Source of the DNA: an uncultured Eubacteriales bacterium
GTDB lineage: Bacteria; Bacillota; Clostridia; Oscillospirales; Acutalibacteraceae
Length of the DNA stretch: 58,200 bases
Assembly: GCA_934491515.1 (NCBI GenBank)
Contig: CAKSTF010000010.1
Span: forward strand, 1-58,200
Direction of reading: 5' to 3'
Shown: positions 52,052 to 58,200 of the stretch, one piece after another
Numbering within the stretch: position 1 is the first letter of the stretch
Layout of the letters: each line of letters starts with the position of its first letter
Notes under the pieces: generated by a model
The model's input: only the letters and a program-made list of their open reading frames with translations
Database searches by the model: none
Told to the model about the DNA's origin: nothing
Made by a program: the position numbers and the translations under genes

Positions 52052-52095
52052 ACAGACAGCACCCAACCTATGTTGAATGCTGTCTGTCTTTATTT
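52052..52095 (+). terminator. Terminator of the Na/Pi cotransporter gene
   Basis: 10-bp stem ACAGACAGCA/TGCTGTCTGT (52052-52061, 52078-52087) with a 16-base loop that can pair further (CAAC/GTTG), followed by CTTTATTTATT. The 80 bases between the stop codon and this hairpin show nothing else. Confidence 0.82.
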
Positions 52096-52102
52096 ATTCT
52101 CG

Positions 52103-52131
52103 TTGATATAAAACAGAATTTTTGTTATTAT
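52103..52131 (+). promoter_or_regulatory. Promoter of the GNAT gene
   Basis: TTGATA (52103-52108) and TATTAT (52126-52131), spacer 17, about 70 bases before the start codon. Confidence 0.7.
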
Positions 52132-52203
52132 GTATTTGTGTGCTGCGCAAATTTGCCGCGGCGGAAGAAATGCAGATTTTATATGAATCGGAGGAGGGCT
52201 TAA

Positions 52204-52635
52204 ATGGTACGTATTGCAACCGTGCAGGACGCGGAACAATTGGAGATTCTGAACGGCGAATTTAACGGGGAGGGCGAAACCGCTGCGGATTACATTAAAA
52301 ACTCCCTTGTCGATAATAAGCAGGAGGTGGTTGTTGTCGACGAACAAAACGGAGAACTGACGGGATTCGTATGCGTTCAACTTAAAAAATCTTTCTGTTA
52401 TGATTGCTGTATGCCGGAAATTACCGAAGTTTATGTAAAACCGCGGTACAGGCGGGGCGGTATCGCGCGGTCTATGATTATTTATGCCGAGGAATACTGT
52501 AAAGCCCGTTATCCGCTTTATAAATTTGAACTGCTTACCGGTACGGATAATATCGACGCCCAAAGCGTGTATGCAAAACTCGGTTATGCCAAAGACGGTG
52601 AGTTACATTTAGTAAAAAAGATTGCGGGCGAATAA
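52204..52635 (+). CDS. GNAT-family N-acetyltransferase
   Basis: 143-residue stand-alone GNAT domain. Motif A is ITEVYVKPRYRRGGIARSMIIYAEEYC with the acetyl-CoA loop RRGGIA, followed by FELLTGTDNIDAQSVYAKLGYAKDGE (motif B). The acceptor cannot be predicted. The SD GGAGGAG precedes the ATG. It is probably monocistronic, with its own promoter and a separate promoter for the next gene. Confidence 0.85.
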   Translation: MVRIATVQDAEQLEILNGEFNGEGETAADYIKNSLVDNKQEVVVVDEQNGELTGFVCVQLKKSFCYDCCMPEITEVYVKPRYRRGGIARSMIIYAEEYCKARYPLYKFELLTGTDNIDAQSVYAKLGYAKDGELHLVKKIAGE

Positions 52636-52710
52636 AATATACGGAAATGCTGCTTTTTAGGGCAGATAAACACATCTCTTCTATTTGGCAATATTTGTTT
52701 ATACCGCCGA

Positions 52711-52739
52711 TTGACGGCAGGGCATATAGGCGGTATAAT
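52711..52739 (+). promoter_or_regulatory. Promoter of the hydroxyacid dehydrogenase gene
   Basis: TTGACG (52711-52716) and TATAAT (52734-52739), spacer 17. The first in-frame ATG (52738) lies inside the -10 box and so cannot be the start codon of this transcript. Confidence 0.8.
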
Positions 52740-52761
52740 GATATTGAGAGTTGAAAGAATT

Positions 52762-53832
52762 GTGAAATACGACATTATAAATTTTGAGGCCTTGGGCGAG
52801 GAAAACGCACATCTCGGTGAAGAATTTGAAAGGGCGAAGAAAGCAGGTCTTTTACCGCCGGACTTTAATTATTTTATTACTCCGCTTACATTGCAGGAGT
52901 ATATTAAAGAAAATCCGCAAACCGAACTTCCCGAACTTATTACTACAAAAACCCATTCGGTTTTGCCGCAGGATTACTTAAACGGCAGCCATAAGAGCAT
53001 AATAACCAGAAGCGCCGGATACGACCATTTTGAACATTTAGCCGACAAAGCAAATATAACATCGCTTAGAAAGTACTGCGTAAACGCCGTGGCGCAAACC
53101 GCGATAAAACTGCTTTACTGCACCGCCGGATATCTTAATCAGTATGAACAGAACACCCTAACGTTTGAACGCAACCGCGCAACCTCCTTTACGGAACTTG
53201 AAGCGTGCAGAACCGCGACGGTTTTCGGCGTTGGAAAGATAGGGAAAAGGATATATGAACTTTGCAAGGCAAACGGCCTTACCGTGCAGGCGGTGGACAT
53301 AAGGGAAAGCGAACTTTCCGCCGCTTACGGCGACAGCGTGAAATTTGTTTCAAAAGAGCAGGCGATAAAGAACTCCGATGTAATAATAAATGCCAAGAAC
53401 CTTACAAGAAACAGCAAAAGCAGATTTTTTAATGCAGGATATTTTTCGGAAGAGTATTTAAGTCTTGCCGAAAAACCGCTTATCTTCATAAATGTAACAA
53501 GGGGAGAGATAGCGCCCGAACATATTCTGCTTAAACTGTATGAAAGCGGAAAAATTTACGGAATCGGCACGGATGTATTTTCCGATGAAGAGGGATTTTC
53601 CGCGGCGCTGCGCACAAACGGCGATTTTGATACCGCCGATAAGGCTGCGGCAAAGGAAATGCTTGAAAGGTCGATAGCGCGCAGCGCAAATATTTACGTT
53701 CAGCCGCACCAGGCGTTCAATTCGGATATCGCAGCAACCGAAAAAGCAAAAGAGACGATAAAACACGTTATTGCATGGTATAAAAACGGCAAACAGAATT
53801 TTGACGAACAATTACCTTATTATGTGGGATAA
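52762..53832 (+). CDS. D-isomer-specific 2-hydroxyacid dehydrogenase-like protein
   Basis: 356-residue NAD-dependent oxidoreductase. The Rossmann motif is TVFGVGKIGKRIYELCKANGLTVQAVDIRE, catalytic Arg is expected in FINVTRGEIAPEHILLKLYES, the Glu is in GIGTDVFSDEEG, and the catalytic His in YVQPHQAFNSDIA. NAVAQTAIKLLYCTAGY is the dimer-contact helix. The natural substrate is unknown. The GTG at 52762 (MKYDIINFEALGEENAHL) is chosen since earlier in-frame ATG and TTG codons fall within or at the promoter/start site; SD is weak (GAAAG). The gene has its own promoter and ends at a shared terminator. Confidence 0.82.
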   Translation: MKYDIINFEALGEENAHLGEEFERAKKAGLLPPDFNYFITPLTLQEYIKENPQTELPELITTKTHSVLPQDYLNGSHKSIITRSAGYDHFEHLADKANITSLRKYCVNAVAQTAIKLLYCTAGYLNQYEQNTLTFERNRATSFTELEACRTATVFGVGKIGKRIYELCKANGLTVQAVDIRESELSAAYGDSVKFVSKEQAIKNSDVIINAKNLTRNSKSRFFNAGYFSEEYLSLAEKPLIFINVTRGEIAPEHILLKLYESGKIYGIGTDVFSDEEGFSAALRTNGDFDTADKAAAKEMLERSIARSANIYVQPHQAFNSDIAATEKAKETIKHVIAWYKNGKQNFDEQLPYYVG

Positions 53833-53869
53833 AAAACATCTCCGCCTAAAACGGCGGAGATGTTTTTTT
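53831..53869. terminator. Bidirectional terminator between the dehydrogenase gene and thrS
   Basis: 16-bp stem AAAAAACATCTCCGCC/GGCGGAGATGTTTTTT with a 6-base loop, A/T runs on both sides; starts at the last base pairs of the dehydrogenase gene. Confidence 0.95.
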
Positions 53870-53885
53870 ATTTGCAGGCAGGGGA

Positions 53886-55649
53886 TTACACCCTGTCTGC
53901 TATTTCTTTTTTAAGCGAATCGATGAATTCCTGCGGCGTGAGGGTGGTTGTTTCGTCCGTATCGCGGTTTCTTACCGAAATAACGCCGTTTTCAATCTCC
54001 TTAGCGCCTACTATTACCATATAGGGTACGCGGTCTACCTGACGTGCCTCTCTTATCTTATAACCTATTTTTTCGTTGCGGTTGTCAAATTCAACACGCA
54101 CACGTTCGGCAAGCAGTTTTTCGTATATTCCCCTGGCGTAAGATTCGTCGGTGCCCGGAAGGGTCATAACTTTAACCTGCGTGGGTGCAAGCCATGTCGG
54201 GAACTTGCCCGCAAAATGTTCGGTAAGAATACCGATAAAGCGCTCGATAGAGCCGTAGCAAACACGATGGATCATAATGGGCCTTTGCTTTTCGCCGTTT
54301 TCATCAACGTAAGTAAGGTCAAAATTTTGGGGCATCTGGAAGTCAAGCTGGATTGTGCCGCACTGCCATGTTCTGCCTATGCTGTCGCGGAGGTGGAAGT
54401 CTATCTTCGGTCCGTAAAATGCACCGTCGCCCTCGTTTATAATGTAGGGCAGACCTATTTTTTCAAGCGCCGTCTTAAGTCCGTTTGTTGCGGCCTCCCA
54501 GTCGGCGTCGCTGCCCATGCTGTCCTCGGGTCTTGTAGAAAGTTCCACAAAGTATTCAAAGCCGAATTTTGTGTATACCTTATTTATAAGATTTACAACG
54601 CCGATTATTTCATCGGTTATCTGCTCGCGGGTCATAAAGATGTGCGCGTCGTCCTGCGTGAAGCAGCGAACGCGGAAAAGACCGTGAAGCGCGCCTTTAA
54701 GTTCGTGGCGGTGAACAATACCGAGTTCGCCCACGCGCATCGGAAGTTCACGGTAACTGTGGGGTTTTGAAGCGTAAACCATAACGCCGCCCGGGCAGTT
54801 CATGGGTTTAATGCAGTACGTTTCGTCGTCGATTATCGTTGAATACATATTGTCCTTATAATGATCCCAGTGACCGCTTGTCTCCCAAAGGTGACGGTTC
54901 ATTATAAGCGGGGTCGAAACTTCAACATATCCGGCGTCGGTGTGAATTTCGCGCCAATAGTCTATAAGCGCGTTTTTAAGCTGCATACCCTTAGGCAGGA
55001 AGAAGGGGAAACCCGGACCTTCCTCGCAAAGCATAAACAAATCCATTTCCTTGCCTATTTTGCGGTGGTCGCGGCGTTCGGCCTCTTCCATAAGTTTAAG
55101 ATGTTCGTCAAGTTCTTCCTGCGTTTTAAATGCGATGCCGTTTATACGGGTCAGCATTTTGTTGTTCTTGTCGTTTTTCCAATATGCACCCGACTGTTGT
55201 GTGATTTTAAAAGCCTTAAGCGCCTTTGTGTAGCAAAGGTGAGGGCCGGTACACATATCTATATATTCGCCCTGTTTGTAAAAACTGATTTCCTCATCGG
55301 GCGGGAGGTCGCCGATATGTTCTACCTTGTAGTTTTCGTTTCTTTCTTTCATAAGGGCTATCGCTTCTTCTCGGGGAAGAATAAAAGGCTTAATGGGAAG
55401 ATTTTCCTTTACTATCTTCTTCATTTCCTTTTCGATTGCCGCAAGGTCCTCGTCAGTGAGTTTGCGGTCGCCTAAATCAACGTCGTAATAAAAGCCTTTT
55501 TCGGTGGCGGGGCCGTATCCGAAATCAGCCTCGGGGAACAAACGCTTTATTGCCTGTGCCATAACGTGCGCCGCAGTGTGGCGGATAACCTGATTTTCCT
55601 GCTCTGCAGAGGCTTCGGCTACAGTTCCGTCTTTGTAAATAATCTTCAT
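53886..55649 (-). CDS. thrS: Threonyl-tRNA synthetase lacking the TGS domain
   Basis: 587-residue class II synthetase, against about 640 in most bacteria. After the first strand (MKIIYKDGTVAEA) the sequence passes directly to the editing domain (VIRHTAAHVMAQAIKRLFP), so the N-terminal TGS fold is missing. The editing site histidines (RHxxAH) and Cys/His (DMCTGPH) are kept. The catalytic core has motif 2 in RVGELGIVHRHELKGALHGLFRVRCFTQDDAHIF and motif 3 near PIMIHRVCYGSIERFIGIL. AAGGA precedes the ATG. Expression is controlled by the T-box leader upstream. Confidence 0.95.
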   Translation of the reverse strand: MKIIYKDGTVAEASAEQENQVIRHTAAHVMAQAIKRLFPEADFGYGPATEKGFYYDVDLGDRKLTDEDLAAIEKEMKKIVKENLPIKPFILPREEAIALMKERNENYKVEHIGDLPPDEEISFYKQGEYIDMCTGPHLCYTKALKAFKITQQSGAYWKNDKNNKMLTRINGIAFKTQEELDEHLKLMEEAERRDHRKIGKEMDLFMLCEEGPGFPFFLPKGMQLKNALIDYWREIHTDAGYVEVSTPLIMNRHLWETSGHWDHYKDNMYSTIIDDETYCIKPMNCPGGVMVYASKPHSYRELPMRVGELGIVHRHELKGALHGLFRVRCFTQDDAHIFMTREQITDEIIGVVNLINKVYTKFGFEYFVELSTRPEDSMGSDADWEAATNGLKTALEKIGLPYIINEGDGAFYGPKIDFHLRDSIGRTWQCGTIQLDFQMPQNFDLTYVDENGEKQRPIMIHRVCYGSIERFIGILTEHFAGKFPTWLAPTQVKVMTLPGTDESYARGIYEKLLAERVRVEFDNRNEKIGYKIREARQVDRVPYMVIVGAKEIENGVISVRNRDTDETTTLTPQEFIDSLKKEIADRV

Positions 55650-55689
55650 TATGATACATTCCTTTCTTCGGTGTGCTTGGTTATCGGGG

Positions 55690-55937
55690 CATAAAAAAAC
55701 GCCCCCTTGAATCAGGGACGAAGAAAACGGTGTTCTCCGCGGTTCCACCCGCATTCCGCACTTTATATACGATGCGGCACTCGAACGCTTTAACGCAGCG
55801 ATACGGCAACGGTTTTTTACCCCGAAGCACTCAAAGGCGGTTTCGCACGCCCACCTGCTTACGCCGCTTGCAGCAATGTGCGGCGCTCTCTTAAAGCGGT
55901 GACCGACGGGCTACTTGTCCTTGTCAACATTTTGTCC
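55690..55937 (-). promoter_or_regulatory. T-box riboswitch leader of thrS (ACC threonine specifier)
   Basis: The transcript contains the T-box core GGGTGGAACCGCG (55738-55750 in reverse), which forms the antiterminator, then a terminator hairpin at 55693-55721 with seven U. Stem I has AGAGAG and paired GCGCCGC/GCGGCG arms. The candidate specifier is ACC (55839-55841 in reverse) within GCGAAACCGCC, a threonine codon, matching the downstream gene. Uncharged tRNA-Thr would promote read-through. Confidence 0.93.
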
Positions 55938-55943
55938 TTAAAT

Positions 55944-55972
55944 ATTTTACGCCCGATAAAGCGCCTTGTCAA
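55944..55972 (-). promoter_or_regulatory. Promoter of the T-box-thrS transcript
   Basis: Minus-strand TTGACA (55967-55972) and TAAAAT (55944-55949), spacer 17, placing the leader start near 55937. It is divergent from gdhA. Confidence 0.85.
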
Positions 55973-56003
55973 GAAATTTTATTTTCCATTTTCAAAAAAA
56001 GAC

Positions 56004-56031
56004 TTGACAAATACAAAATCATAACTATAAT
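56004..56031 (+). promoter_or_regulatory. Promoter of gdhA
   Basis: TTGACA (56004-56009) and TATAAT (56026-56031), spacer 16. The start codon is about 100 bases downstream, leaving an A/T-rich leader. Confidence 0.8.
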
Positions 56032-56086
56032 AATATATCATATATAATTTTAAGATTATGAATTCGGAAAAACATTATCATTCTTA

Positions 56087-56105
56087 AATTATATAGCATA
56101 TAATT
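56087..56105. promoter_or_regulatory. Palindrome in the gdhA leader
   Basis: AATTATAT-AGC-ATATAATT is a perfect 8-bp inverted repeat. A related sequence, CATATATAATTTTAAG, occurs about 60 bp upstream near the -10 box, so the two may be paired regulator sites. High A/T content makes chance similarity possible. Confidence 0.35.
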
Positions 56106-56136
56106 TTTTAGTTAATACTTTTCGGAGGTAAAGAAA

Positions 56137-57480
56137 ATGTTTAAGTCGGAATATGTAAAACGCGTTTACGAGAGTGTTGAAAAATCAAGCGGCACTCAGA
56201 AAGAGTTTTTGCAGGCTGTAAAAGAGGTTCTTGAAACCATAGAACCCGTTGTAGAGGCAAATCCCGCGATAGAGAAGAACGGCGTGCTTGAAAGGCTTGT
56301 AGAGCCTGAAAGACAGGTTTTCTTCCGTGTTACTTGGGTTGATGATAAGGGGCAGGTTCGCGTAAACCGCGGCTGCCGCATTCAATTCAACTCTGCCATC
56401 GGTCCTTATAAGGGCGGTCTGCGTTTCCATCCTTCCGTTACCGAATCGGTAATTAAATTTTTAGGATTTGAACAGATTTTCAAAAACAGCCTTACAGGTC
56501 TTCCCATGGGCGGTGCTAAAGGCGGATCCGACTTTGATCCCAAGGGCAAGTCGGACGTCGAGATAATGCACTTCTGTCAGAGTTTTATGACCGAACTTTC
56601 CCGTCATATAGGTCCCGACACCGACGTGCCCGCGGGCGATATAGGCGTAGGCGCCAGAGAAATCGGATATATGTACGGTCAGTATAAGCGTATGCGTAAC
56701 GAGTGCTCCGGTGTGCTTACCGGAAAGGGACTCAGTTACGGCGGTTCTCTTGCCCGTACCGAGGCTACCGGCTACGGTCTTTGCTACTTTACCGAAGAAG
56801 TGCTTAATAAAATGGCTAATGATTCGCTTAAGGGCAAAACAATTGTTATTTCGGGTTCCGGAAACGTTGCTATCTATGCCGTTGAAAAGGCGACCGAAAT
56901 GGGCGCAAAAGTTATAACCGTTTCAGATTCAAACGGTTATGTAGTTGATAAAAACGGTATCAATCTTGAAGTTCTTAAGCAGATAAAAGAGGTAGAGCGC
57001 GGCAGAATCAAAGAATACGCCGAGCGCGTTGCGGGCGCCGAATACCACGAGGGCTGCAGCGGCGTTTGGACTGTTCCCTGCGATGTTGCGCTGCCTTGCG
57101 CCACACAGAACGAACTTTCGGGAGAAAGTGCGGAAATACTTGTTAAAAACGGCGTAAAATGCGTATGCGAAGGCGCAAATATGCCCTCCACACCCGAGGC
57201 CATTACCGTGTTCAAAAAAGCAGGCGTCCTTTTCGGACCCGCAAAGGCGGCAAACGCAGGCGGCGTTGCGGTAAGCGGACTTGAAATGTGCCAGAATTCC
57301 ATGCGTTATAACTGGAGTTTTGAAGAGGTAGACGAAAAACTTAAAAATATAATGAAAAACATATTCAAAAACAGTTATGAAGCGGCAGAAAAATACGGCA
57401 GCAAAGGCGACCTTGTAACAGGCGCTAATATTGCCGGTTTTGTAAAGGTTTGCGACGCCATGTTAGCGCAGGGCGTGTAA
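56137..57480 (+). CDS. gdhA: Glutamate dehydrogenase
   Basis: 447-residue hexameric-type GDH that interconverts 2-oxoglutarate plus ammonia and glutamate. The active-site segment GGLRFHPSVTESVIKFLGFEQIFKNSLTGLPMGGAKGGSDFDPKGKSD is typical and includes catalytic Lys/Asp residues. DVPAGDIGVGAREIGYMYGQYKR and the Rossmann motif GKTIVISGSGNVAIYAVEKA follow. Length and similarity are like NADP-specific enzymes, but cofactor is not certain. GGAGG precedes the ATG. It is monocistronic with two terminators after it. Confidence 0.95.
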   Translation: MFKSEYVKRVYESVEKSSGTQKEFLQAVKEVLETIEPVVEANPAIEKNGVLERLVEPERQVFFRVTWVDDKGQVRVNRGCRIQFNSAIGPYKGGLRFHPSVTESVIKFLGFEQIFKNSLTGLPMGGAKGGSDFDPKGKSDVEIMHFCQSFMTELSRHIGPDTDVPAGDIGVGAREIGYMYGQYKRMRNECSGVLTGKGLSYGGSLARTEATGYGLCYFTEEVLNKMANDSLKGKTIVISGSGNVAIYAVEKATEMGAKVITVSDSNGYVVDKNGINLEVLKQIKEVERGRIKEYAERVAGAEYHEGCSGVWTVPCDVALPCATQNELSGESAEILVKNGVKCVCEGANMPSTPEAITVFKKAGVLFGPAKAANAGGVAVSGLEMCQNSMRYNWSFEEVDEKLKNIMKNIFKNSYEAAEKYGSKGDLVTGANIAGFVKVCDAMLAQGV

Positions 57481-57496
57481 CGAATCTCCTGTATGT

Positions 57497-57536
57497 GCCC
57501 TGCGCCCGTATATGGGCGCGGGGCAACTTTATTTTT
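57497..57536 (+). terminator. Terminator of gdhA
   Basis: 11-bp GC-rich stem GCCCTGCGCCC/GGGCGCGGGGC (one wobble), loop GTATAT, then AACTTTATTTTT. Confidence 0.85.
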
Positions 57537-57561
57537 ATTCGGCACACAGTTTATTAAAAAC

Positions 57562-57590
57562 AAAAAGCAGGTCTTATGACCTGCTTTTTT
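57562..57590. terminator. Bidirectional terminator between gdhA and mscL
   Basis: 12-bp perfect stem AAAAAGCAGGTC/GACCTGCTTTTT with loop TTAT; A and T tracts on either side serve both convergent genes. Confidence 0.95.
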
Positions 57591-57643
57591 GATTGTAAAA
57601 AGATTATGTTCTGTTTTTGCGGCGTTTGCGCCGCGGTTATTTC

Positions 57644-58060
57644 TTATTCTTCTTCCGTTTCAATAACCGAGGTGCAGAAGGGGCAGCGCGTAGCCTCTAT
57701 GTTTATCTTGCTTTTGCAATATGGACATACCTTTTCGGTAGGCTCCGGTTTTTTCTTTCCGTGGTCAAGCATTTTATTTATTGCTTTTACAAGGAAAAAG
57801 AGCACAAGAGCAATTATAAGGAAATTAAGTACGGCGGTAAGTAATGCCGAAACAAAACCCATTATTTCACGCAGCGAGTAAAAATCTTTGTGCGCGCGTG
57901 TTACAAAATCAAGTATGGGCTGAATAAAATTTGCGGTAAGAGAGGTAACTATTCCGGTAAACGCGCCGCCGATGATAACGCCGACTGCAAGATCAAGCAC
58001 ATTTCCCTTAAGTGCAAAGGCTTTGAACTCGTCTAAAAACTTTTTAATTGCTTTTTTCAT
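57644..58060 (-). CDS. mscL: Large-conductance mechanosensitive channel with C-terminal zinc ribbon
   Basis: 138-residue MscL, the membrane pore that opens under osmotic downshock. The N-terminal helix and first span read FLDEFKAFALKGNVLDLAVGVIIGGAFTGIVTSL, and the second span is FLIIALVLFFLVKAINKM. Instead of the usual helical bundle end, the tail carries CPYCKSKINIEATRCPFC (about residues 112-129), a four-cysteine zinc-ribbon pattern. GGAGG precedes the ATG. It is a single-gene transcript. Confidence 0.93.
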   Translation of the reverse strand: MKKAIKKFLDEFKAFALKGNVLDLAVGVIIGGAFTGIVTSLTANFIQPILDFVTRAHKDFYSLREIMGFVSALLTAVLNFLIIALVLFFLVKAINKMLDHGKKKPEPTEKVCPYCKSKINIEATRCPFCTSVIETEEE

Positions 58061-58089
58061 TGTTTTTCCTCCAAAGAACGGTATTTTCT

Positions 58090-58117
58090 AATATAGATTT
58101 TATCATATTTTCAGCAA
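58090..58117 (-). promoter_or_regulatory. Probable promoter of mscL
   Basis: Minus-strand TTGCTG (58112-58117) and TATATT (58090-58095), spacer 16, about 30 bases before mscL. Confidence 0.5.
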
Positions 58118-58155
58118 AAGTAAAATATTTTTTAAAAGCAGAAAAATGTCTTTAA

Positions 58156-58171
58156 GTACAATATATTGTAC
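58156..58171. promoter_or_regulatory. Perfect 16-bp palindrome, candidate operator
   Basis: GTACAATATATTGTAC is fully symmetrical and ends four bases before the SD TAGGAGG of the gene starting at 58186. A dimeric repressor site overlapping a promoter is the natural reading. Confidence 0.5.
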
Positions 58172-58185
58172 GTAGGAGGGCAGAA

Positions 58186-58200
58186 ATGACGAAAATAAAG
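58186..58200 (+). CDS. Start of a gene cut by the window end
   Basis: ATG at 58186 preceded by TAGGAGG at 7-base spacing opens a frame (MTKIK) that runs off the window. Nothing more can be said about the product; a palindrome directly upstream suggests regulated, possibly autoregulated, expression. Confidence 0.6.

Noticed and set aside
1..58200. CRISPR arrays, insertion sequences, prophage
   Set aside because: I saw no regularly spaced direct repeats, transposase, integrase or phage structural genes.

Overview
The window looks like chromosome from a spore-forming anaerobe of the Clostridia, probably a Ruminococcaceae/Oscillospirales-like lineage. The evidence is a complete eight-gene spoIIIA sporulation operon, a threonine T-box leader, TmcAL, Asp23, a proofreading-less DNA polymerase I, sigma-A promoters of the TTGACA/TATAAT type and anaerobic Fe-S enzymes. 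I see no phage genes, insertion sequences or CRISPR array. Assignment below class level is inference.

Layout. 1-4.2 kb (minus strand): tRNA-Pro(GGG), an HPr phosphocarrier, and the SRP/ribosome operon ylxM-ffh-rpsP-khpA-rimM-trmD. 4.3-9.2 kb: an orphan oligopeptide-binding lipoprotein, htpG and an AGCS amino acid:cation symporter. 9.3-13.7 kb: a minD-mgsA-hisS-aspS unit; its methylglyoxal synthase homologue lacks two catalytic residues. 13.7-24.5 kb: a nine-gene minus-strand run polA, deacetylase, arginine-phosphatase/RimI fusion, tsaD, diacylglycerol-kinase-like gene, mreB, mreC, mreD, mrdA. 24.5-31.6 kb (plus strand): dusB (predicted leaderless mRNA), yebC, a 143-bp palindromic element, spoIIIAA-AH and asp23. 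31.7-36.4 kb: a DUF4380-like gene and tmcAL on the minus strand, ackA-galK on the plus strand. 36.4-47.9 kb: the most interesting region, described next. 48-58.2 kb: an HD-domain protein, brnQ, a Na/Pi cotransporter behind a Pho-box-like array, a GNAT acetyltransferase, a D-2-hydroxyacid dehydrogenase-like protein, T-box-controlled thrS, gdhA, mscL and the first codons of one more gene.

The central find is an eleven-gene, tightly packed plus-strand cluster at 36761-47885: malate dehydrogenase, class II fumarase, HdrB, HdrC, HdrA, MvhD/FlxD, two 4Fe-4S dicluster proteins (FlxC- and FlxB-like), an FAD/NAD(P)-binding FlxA-like protein, an SdhB/HdrC-like iron-sulfur protein and a fumarate-reductase flavoprotein with a full active site. 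Together these could take oxaloacetate to malate, fumarate and succinate. The Hdr-Flx genes match the partners used by electron-bifurcating NADH oxidation systems. None of the cluster proteins has an obvious membrane segment, so the simplest reading is a soluble NADH-dependent fumarate reductase, possibly coupled by flavin-based bifurcation to ferredoxin reduction. Two Rex-like operator sequences lie in the 363-bp region in front of the cluster, consistent with control by the NADH/NAD+ ratio. Complex formation and bifurcation are inferences from gene content and motifs, not shown by the sequence.
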